IMG/VR virus record: IMGVR_UViG_3300030328_001483
Coordinates: 1 to 25,917 of that record
DNA from: a virus
Length of the DNA stretch: 25,917 bases
Strand: one strand, 5' to 3'
In this document: positions 21,152-25,917 of the stretch, one piece after another
Numbering within the stretch: position 1 is the stretch's first letter
Layout of the letters: each line of letters opens with the position of its first letter
The notes under the pieces: generated by a model
What the model saw: the letters and a program-made list of their open reading frames with translations, nothing else
The model's database searches: none
What the model was told of the DNA's origin: nothing
Made by a program: the position numbers and the translations under genes

Positions 21152-22128
21152 TGGACGAATACGATAATAAATATCTTAATAATTTAAATGACCCTTTTGT
21201 GTTTAGAAATGATAAACCTGATTTGTCAGGTACAGGAAATGTTCAGCCTAGAGTAGGACTAGAACCTTTATATCCTAATTTTGGTGCTCCAATACCGATG
21301 GATACAGGAAATGTTCCTTTACAGGCAAATACAGGAAATGTGGTCCCTAACTTACAAGCACAAGATTGGACAAGTGTTTATGGAGATCCCAACAGAATTC
21401 AAGGATTTGAGGAGCGAGGACAACCTCTTGGTGGTGGGATTGGATCGATATATAATAATGCATTAGCAGCTAGTAATAATGCAATGTCTTTTAATCCAAT
21501 TAAATCAGCTAAGAACTTTATACAGAGTAAAATTTTAAATAAAGCAAATATCCCATCTTTTGTTCCCATGTCAGCTGCTATGTTAGGTGCTATGTTACCT
21601 AAAGAAGATCCAATGATTACTGCTACAAAAAATTATTATGCAGGGATGTATGGAACAGATGATATTGGAAGAATAGCAGAAGGTGATTTGATGGCGGGAT
21701 ATAATCCTATATCAGGTGGTGGTTTACATACATTAACAGGTGGACGAGTCGGAGAGCCTCCAAACGTAGGTTTGGGTAGAGCATACCAAAAAAGAATTGA
21801 AGGAATTGAAAAAACTTTAAAGAATTTACCTGATAAATTTTCTAATTTGAAAAAAACTAACCCTGCTGCTTATAATAAAAAAGTTGCTACTCTTAATGAT
21901 AGAATAGTACAATTAAAACAAAGACAAGATAATGATAAAATAGCAATTAATAAAATTAAACAAAAACACGGCGGTAACAATAACACTAGAAATAACCTGA
22001 ATGTAAGCTCAAAAGTTCCTTATGGAAAAGGAGATACTAATAGAGAAAATTATCGAGGTAATATTACACCATCTAAAACTGCGTCTGAAAAAGCTGGTGC
22101 TAGTTGGGAAGCAGCCGAAGGTATTTAA
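21151..22128 (+). CDS. Putative internal virion or tail protein
   Basis: 325 aa. N-terminal 70 residues are Pro/Asn/Gly-rich with a TGN motif repeated at residues 28, 52 and 61. A hydrophobic stretch (134-150, IPSFVPMSAAMLGAMLP) and a long coiled-coil-like helix (about 212-272) follow, then a basic, low-complexity C-terminus. It starts in TAATG shared with the tail hub gene and ends the same way. Marine podoviruses carry internal or ejected proteins in this place, and the hydrophobic patch would fit membrane insertion, but this is inference. Confidence 0.5.
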   Translation: MDEYDNKYLNNLNDPFVFRNDKPDLSGTGNVQPRVGLEPLYPNFGAPIPMDTGNVPLQANTGNVVPNLQAQDWTSVYGDPNRIQGFEERGQPLGGGIGSIYNNALAASNNAMSFNPIKSAKNFIQSKILNKANIPSFVPMSAAMLGAMLPKEDPMITATKNYYAGMYGTDDIGRIAEGDLMAGYNPISGGGLHTLTGGRVGEPPNVGLGRAYQKRIEGIEKTLKNLPDKFSNLKKTNPAAYNKKVATLNDRIVQLKQRQDNDKIAINKIKQKHGGNNNTRNNLNVSSKVPYGKGDTNRENYRGNITPSKTASEKAGASWEAAEGI

Positions 22129-22292
22129 TGGCTAAAATAATATTACAAATTCCAGAACCTCAAGCAGAATATGATGGATCTAATCAACGTCAAATTATAG
22201 AAGCTATTGATACAATGAAAAATCAATTAAATTTTGCTTTTCAAAATGAATTAAAAGAGGAACAAGATAGTTTTAATTGGTTTAGTTCATGA
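22128..22292 (+). CDS. Small acidic hypothetical protein
   Basis: 54 aa from ATG 22128, whose first base is also the last base of the previous stop codon (TAATG); a TTG at 22104 would extend it into the preceding gene and is unlikely. The sequence (ILQIPEPQAEYDGSNQRQII, then a helical NQLNFAFQNELKEEQ) resembles small proteins of marine phages with an IPxPQxxY start. The stop overlaps the next start as ATGA. Function unknown. Confidence 0.55.
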   Translation: MAKIILQIPEPQAEYDGSNQRQIIEAIDTMKNQLNFAFQNELKEEQDSFNWFSS

Positions 22293-22630
22293 CAATACAA
22301 TATAAAAATCAAGGTATTAATTTAACTACAACTGATACAACTAATGTAGTTACCTGTCCATCTGATGGAACTGTTTTAATAAAACAAATACAATTAGATA
22401 ACTCTAGCGGGAGTCCGGTTACCTTATCTGTACAAGTAACTGATACATCTGCTACAGCCACTTTTTCTATTTCAAGAAAAGCCGTAGCTGCTAATACTGT
22501 TTTAGATGTAATTAATCAAACATTAGTTTTAGAAGGCGGTGATATATTAAAAATGACAGCAGGAACCGCTAATGAAATTCAAGGTATAGTATCATATGCA
22601 CTCTTAGATAGATCACAGGAAAATGGCTAA
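22289..22630 (+). CDS. Small beta-rich virion-type protein
   Basis: 113 aa: a beta-sandwich-like protein of alternating strands (VVTCPSDGTVLIKQIQLDN, SPVTLSVQVTDTS, ISRKAVAANTVLDVINQTLV, EGGDILKMTAGTANEIQGIVSY). I associate it with small surface or tail-associated proteins in marine phages, and it has the same general plan as the protein at 6097. Start in ATGA overlap with the gene before it, and its end overlaps the Lys/Arg-rich ORF by 8 bases. Confidence 0.58.
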   Translation: MTIQYKNQGINLTTTDTTNVVTCPSDGTVLIKQIQLDNSSGSPVTLSVQVTDTSATATFSISRKAVAANTVLDVINQTLVLEGGDILKMTAGTANEIQGIVSYALLDRSQENG

Positions 22631-22751
22631 ACGTAAATTTGTAAATTTTACACCCAGACCACAGCCTAGAAAAAGACCTCGAAGGCACAAAAAAAGACTT
22701 TCAAAAAATGAAAAAAGAGACTATAAGAAATACAATCGACAAGGACGGTAA
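22623..22751 (+). CDS. 42-aa Lys/Arg-rich protein
   Basis: A 42-codon ORF (MAKRKFVNFTPRPQPRKRPR, then HKKRLSKNEKRDYKKYNRQGR) with more than 40% Lys and Arg. It overlaps the preceding gene by 8 bases, with AGGA just upstream. The pattern FTPRPxPRKRP and KKYxxQGR is familiar from small marine phage proteins. A nucleic-acid-binding or packaged protein is plausible from composition; no function is established. Confidence 0.55.
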   Translation: MAKRKFVNFTPRPQPRKRPRRHKKRLSKNEKRDYKKYNRQGR

Positions 22752-22753
22752 AT

Positions 22754-22948
22754 ATGGCAATAACTAAAATACCCGCAACAGCAAAAGAAATTGTAAAACA
22801 TAAGAGAACTGGTAAAGTTTATGCAGATAAAGCTGAGTTTGATGCAGACGTTGCAGATCCAAATACAGATACTACGGCAGACGACTTTAGACAAGATCTT
22901 GAAATTAAAGTTACTAAAGTTTCTTTGGGTGCTGAAACTAAAAAATAA
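22754..22948 (+). CDS. Small conserved phage hypothetical protein
   Basis: 64 aa: ITKIPATAKEIVKHKRTGK, then FDADVADPNTDTTADDF and LEIKVTKVSLG. It begins two bases after the previous stop codon. I recognise the central Asp-rich phrase as a recurring marine phage small protein. The Asp-rich centre could bind cations, but that is speculation. It is the last small gene before the glycosyltransferases. Confidence 0.58.
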   Translation: MAITKIPATAKEIVKHKRTGKVYADKAEFDADVADPNTDTTADDFRQDLEIKVTKVSLGAETKK

Positions 22949-22960
22949 TAATAAAAATAT

Positions 22961-23893
22961 ATGGAGCCTAGAGGAGCAACTGAACTTCAGCAAGAACAGT
23001 TGATAAAGCACGTGCCAAAAGAAATTTTGGACAAAGTGCAAATCTGTACATCTATACCAGGAAAGGTTCCAATTGATCCTAAAAAATTAAATATTCTTTG
23101 GCAAAAGAATTCTTACGATCAAGGTAATTTACAAGAATTTTTTGGTAATCCTAAAAGACACGATGAATATGATTGGTACGTCTTTAATTCTCATTGGAAC
23201 TATGAGAAGTTTAGATACTTTCATCAAATACCAGAAGATAAAAGTATTGTAATTAAGAATGGTGCACATCATTTTCCTAAAAGAAAAATATACAAACAAG
23301 GTGAACCTATAAGAATAATTCATCATTGCACTCCTTGGAGAGGATTAAATGTATTGTTACTAGCAATGCAAATGCTTAAAAGCACTCATGTTACGTTAGA
23401 TGTATATAGTTCATGTAATGTCTACGGATCCGAGTTTGCTAAAGATCATGAGGATGCGTTTAAACTTTTGTATGAGCAAGCCAAATCATTACCAAATGTA
23501 AACTACATTGGTTTTAAACCCCATGAATATATTTTAGAACACTTAACAGATTATGATTTATTTGTTTACCCATGTATATTTGAAGAAACTTTCTGCGCTT
23601 CTGCTTTAGAAGCTTTAGCAGCAGGTACGCATGTAATTACAACTAATTTTGGTGCACTTCCTGAAACTTGTTCGGAGTGGCCTGCTTATGTAAATTATTC
23701 TCAAAACCATGAATTATTTGCTGCATCTTTTGCCCAAGCTATTGAAGTAGCTATAGCTTATTTACATACTAATGATATTCAAAATCATCTTGAGGAACAA
23801 CAGAAGTTTTATAAACGATTTTATAATTGGAATAAAAAAGGACAAGAATGGACAAATTTTTTGAAAGGTGCGTTACGTGTCAAAGGATTATAA
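22961..23893 (+). CDS. GT4-type glycosyltransferase
   Basis: 310 aa. A GT-B fold is indicated by IRIIHHCTPWRGLNVLL (117-133, where the second domain starts), VTLDVYSSC, NYIGFKPHEYILEHLTDYDLFVYPC, and the diagnostic E209-x7-E217 in FEETFCASALEALAAG that binds the sugar-nucleotide donor. The GTB N-terminal domain is short, like other phage family-4 enzymes. It should transfer a sugar from an NDP donor to a glycan, lipid or protein. It has no ribosome binding site and overlaps the next gene, a GT-A type enzyme. Virion or host surface glycosylation are both possible. Confidence 0.78.
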   Translation: MEPRGATELQQEQLIKHVPKEILDKVQICTSIPGKVPIDPKKLNILWQKNSYDQGNLQEFFGNPKRHDEYDWYVFNSHWNYEKFRYFHQIPEDKSIVIKNGAHHFPKRKIYKQGEPIRIIHHCTPWRGLNVLLLAMQMLKSTHVTLDVYSSCNVYGSEFAKDHEDAFKLLYEQAKSLPNVNYIGFKPHEYILEHLTDYDLFVYPCIFEETFCASALEALAAGTHVITTNFGALPETCSEWPAYVNYSQNHELFAASFAQAIEVAIAYLHTNDIQNHLEEQQKFYKRFYNWNKKGQEWTNFLKGALRVKGL

Positions 23894-24806
23894 AAAAATA
23901 GAAGTACAATCAGATTTTACTAAAGCTATTAAACCTTTATGGGTAAAAAAAGATGAAGAACCCACCAATCATAATGAATACGTTAATAAAGACACTTATC
24001 AAACTATAAAAAATTTTAAAGTTGATTCTGTAACACCTGTAGATAAAGACAATAATCAAATTAGAATTTTTCTTGCTACTCCTTGTCATTCTGAAGTTTC
24101 ATTACATTATGTAAAAGCTTTAATAGAATTACAGAAATTGTGTCATGCAAAAAAAGTAAATATTGAATACTCCATAGTAAAATCATCTTTAGTTACTCAA
24201 GGTAGAAACCTATGTGTTTCTGGTTTTTTAGAATCAAACTGTACTCACCTATTATTTGTTGATTCAGATATTGACTTTAAAGCATCTTCTATATTCAAAT
24301 TAATTGAAAGTGATAAAGATGTTATTTCTATACCTTATCCTTTAAAGACTATGCTGTGGGACAAAGCTTTTGATAATATTAAAAACGATAAAATTAAATC
24401 ACCTAAGCAATTATCACAAAGTATGAATACCTACCCAATGAAAGTGCCTAATGATAAAAATATTAAAGTAAAAAATGGAGTTATACAAGTAACACACAGC
24501 CCAACAGGTTGCATGTTAATTAAAAAATCTGTGTTTCATAAACTAATAAAGGAATATCCTAATAAAGAAATAAGTCAGCACACGGTAATTAATGGTGAAT
24601 TAGTGCCCAGAAAGCATATGTGGAACTTCTTTGATACACTTCACGACCCCGTGGAAAAGACTTATCTAGGAGAAGATTTTGCTTTTTGTAAGCTATGGAA
24701 AGACATTGGGGGCAAATGCTACGCTTATATTTTAGATGAAATTACTCACGTAGGAGAGCATCAGTATACTGGTAAATTTGTCGATGAGTTGATAATCAAT
24801 GAGTAA
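23877..24806 (+). CDS. GT2-like glycosyltransferase (GT-A fold)
   Basis: 309 aa from GTG 23877, chosen because AAAGG (23864-23868) lies 8 bases upstream; the GTG at 23868 overlaps that site. The fold is seen from IRIFLATPCHSEV (residues 62-74), SSLVTQGRNLCVSGFL, and THLLFVDSDIDF (about 123-134), where the D129-x-D131 motif would bind the metal and nucleotide sugar. The segment YPLKTMLWDKAF is also typical of the phage group. Two glycosyltransferases of different fold side by side suggest sequential addition of sugars; acceptor unknown. Confidence 0.68.
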   Translation: MSKDYKKIEVQSDFTKAIKPLWVKKDEEPTNHNEYVNKDTYQTIKNFKVDSVTPVDKDNNQIRIFLATPCHSEVSLHYVKALIELQKLCHAKKVNIEYSIVKSSLVTQGRNLCVSGFLESNCTHLLFVDSDIDFKASSIFKLIESDKDVISIPYPLKTMLWDKAFDNIKNDKIKSPKQLSQSMNTYPMKVPNDKNIKVKNGVIQVTHSPTGCMLIKKSVFHKLIKEYPNKEISQHTVINGELVPRKHMWNFFDTLHDPVEKTYLGEDFAFCKLWKDIGGKCYAYILDEITHVGEHQYTGKFVDELIINE

Positions 24807-24819
24807 AATGGTATTATTT

Positions 24820-24838
24820 CCTTTTTAGATCTAAAAGG
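24820..24838 (+). promoter_or_regulatory. Small stem sequestering the ribosome binding site
   Basis: CCTTTT (24820-24825) pairs with AAAAGG (24833-24838) across a 7-base loop, covering the AAAAGGAG of the following gene. It is A/T-rich and weak, and the spacing from GGAG to the ATG at 24855 is long (14 bases), so initiation may be controlled here. Confidence 0.35.
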
Positions 24839-24854
24839 AGAATTTATATATATT

Positions 24855-25859
24855 ATGTGGAACCTATTACCTTACGCACTGGCAGCATACGGAGGTTACC
24901 AAGGATACCAAGGAGCAAAACAATCTGGAGCTTCTGGTTTAGGTAGATTATTTGGAGCTGGTTTAGGTGCTTATGGTGGTTACACACTTGGTTCAGCTGG
25001 ATTAAGTGCAATGAACCCATCAGCTTACAAACAATTTTATGCAGGAGCTCCTTTTAAAGGTATGATAGGTATGCCAGCAGCACCAGTAACACCGACTGGA
25101 AATCCAAATTTTGCGGGAATGAATGCTAATACAGGTAGTTTACTTCAAGCAGGGCAAAAATCAAAAGAAGGTGGTGGTTCACTTTTAGATTTACTTTTCA
25201 GAAGACAAAAAGCAGGTGCGGCTGCAGGAGTAATGGAAATTGATCCACTTAAACTTGCACTAACAACTAGTGCAGGAATGTATGCATCAGGTGCTTTTAA
25301 ACAAGGGCCAACAGACATTTATACTCCTGGTTATAATATGGGTTACTTAGAAATGAGAGACAAAAGAGGTAATTATAAATACATCGACCCGGCTACCGGA
25401 CAAGAAAAAGAATATGAGCAAATGTATGCACCAGAGGAACAAGGTCTTAAAGACAGAAGAATTGGTCCTTACTCATACGATGTACAAAGATTAAGAACAG
25501 GTGGTATTGCAGAAATTAAAAAATTTAATGAAGGTGGTGTTAACTACCTTCCATCAAAAGTTTCACACGATGAAAACGATTCAAATAACTATGTCAGAGC
25601 ACATGGTTATGTTGAAGATGGATCAGGAACAGGTGATAAAGACGAAGATACAATGTTAGCTCAATTAGCAGACGGAGAGTTTGTAACAAGAGCAGATGGA
25701 GTATTAGGCGCAGGAATCATAGCTGGAGCAAATCCAAATAGCTTTAAAGATATGAGAGAAAAAGGCGCAGAGTACTTCTATGATCAACAAAAAAAATACA
25801 AAAGAGTATTTGATTTATTGAAGGAGAAGAATGGCGATAGTAAGCAAAAAGCGAATTAA
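24855..25859 (+). CDS. Putative internal/ejection or tail protein
   Basis: 334 aa. The N-terminal 50 residues are rich in Gly, Ala and aromatic residues with repeated small-xxx-small spacing (LPYALAAYGGYQGYQ, GLGRLFGAGLGAYGGYTLG), suggesting membrane insertion. Further on stand RTGGIAEIKKFNEGGVNYLP (214-232) and a conserved-looking stretch DTMLAQLADGEFVTRADGVL (265-284) familiar from marine podovirus proteins that lie near tail genes, possibly ejected into the host. It overlaps the next gene by 29 bases. No enzymatic motif seen. Confidence 0.58.
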   Translation: MWNLLPYALAAYGGYQGYQGAKQSGASGLGRLFGAGLGAYGGYTLGSAGLSAMNPSAYKQFYAGAPFKGMIGMPAAPVTPTGNPNFAGMNANTGSLLQAGQKSKEGGGSLLDLLFRRQKAGAAAGVMEIDPLKLALTTSAGMYASGAFKQGPTDIYTPGYNMGYLEMRDKRGNYKYIDPATGQEKEYEQMYAPEEQGLKDRRIGPYSYDVQRLRTGGIAEIKKFNEGGVNYLPSKVSHDENDSNNYVRAHGYVEDGSGTGDKDEDTMLAQLADGEFVTRADGVLGAGIIAGANPNSFKDMREKGAEYFYDQQKKYKRVFDLLKEKNGDSKQKAN

Positions 25860-25917
25860 ACCGCTAGTAAGCGTTTTACCGATAGAACCTAAAGACATAG
25901 AGAGGTTTTGGCCTCTT
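25831..25917 (+). CDS. 5' part of next gene (truncated by window edge)
   Basis: The frame is open from ATG 25831 to the right edge, giving 29 residues (MAIVSKKRIKPLVSVLPIEP, then KDIERFWPL). AAGGAG at 25821-25826 lies 4 bases before the ATG, and the gene overlaps the preceding one by 29 bases. Too little is visible to name a function. Confidence 0.5.
   Translation, partial: MAIVSKKRIKPLVSVLPIEPKDIERFWPL

Noticed and set aside
22721-23041. 106-aa minus-strand ORF
   Set aside because: It crosses well-supported + strand genes and is a Phe/Cys-rich antisense reading typical of AT-rich shadow frames.
1-25917. tRNA, rRNA, CRISPR, integrase or insertion sequence
   Set aside because: No cloverleaf-like block, regular repeat-spacer array, recombinase motif or terminal inverted repeats with a transposase were found on reading both strands.

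Overview
The window looks like part of an AT-rich, tailed marine virus genome. Every supported gene lies on the + strand, genes are tightly packed with many ATGA, TTGA and TAATG junctions, and no gene-free stretch exceeds about 130 bases. No tRNA, rRNA, CRISPR array, integrase or insertion sequence was seen. The tail set resembles P22-type short-tailed phages: a gp4/adaptor-like protein, a second adaptor and a gp10-like tail hub. Together with the high A+T and several small proteins familiar from uncultured Mediterranean and SAR11 phages, this suggests a marine podovirus of an alphaproteobacterial (Pelagibacter-type) host. That assignment is inference. Terminase, portal and replication genes are not in the window.

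Layout. (1) 2-1074: an edge-truncated SAM methyltransferase and a 2OG-Fe(II) oxygenase. (2) 1064-4759: head module with a small coiled-coil protein, a GroES-like co-chaperonin, scaffold, a 155-aa and a 190-aa protein, and the major capsid protein, closed by a strong intrinsic terminator (4789-4823). (3) 4824-5354: an isolated oxygenase between that terminator and a candidate promoter (5361-5389). (4) 5482-6399: two beta-rich putative virion proteins. (5) 6427-8838: likely lysis region with a Cys-rich protein containing a nested 30-aa reading frame, a 39-aa membrane or lipoprotein-like ORF, two membrane-anchored coiled-coil proteins, two conserved unknowns and an M15 peptidase endolysin. (6) 8861-10608: three oxygenases in a row. 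(7) 10695-16814: small basic proteins, adaptors, a 13250 virion protein, two tail-fibre-like proteins and a post-fibre protein. (8) 16850-18707: an unknown 249-aa protein and two more oxygenases. (9) 18688-22948: a small conserved protein, the tail hub, a putative internal or tail protein and four small conserved proteins. (10) 22961-24806: two glycosyltransferases of different folds. (11) 24855 to the end: a likely ejection or internal virion protein and the start of the next gene.

The structural backbone is interrupted at module boundaries by five metabolic cargo islands that together hold seven DSBH-type oxygenases from several subfamilies, one methyltransferase and two glycosyltransferases. 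These islands look more A+T-rich than the structural genes in the lines sampled, and most of their genes lack a Shine-Dalgarno sequence. The collection suggests covalent modification of a virion, cell-envelope or glycan target, but no substrate can be read from the sequence. Other points are two structural proteins whose families often bind metal but that have lost expected ligands (12092, 13721), a GTG start codon inside an 11-bp stem (13711-13768), and possible leaderless starts at 7655 and 19001.
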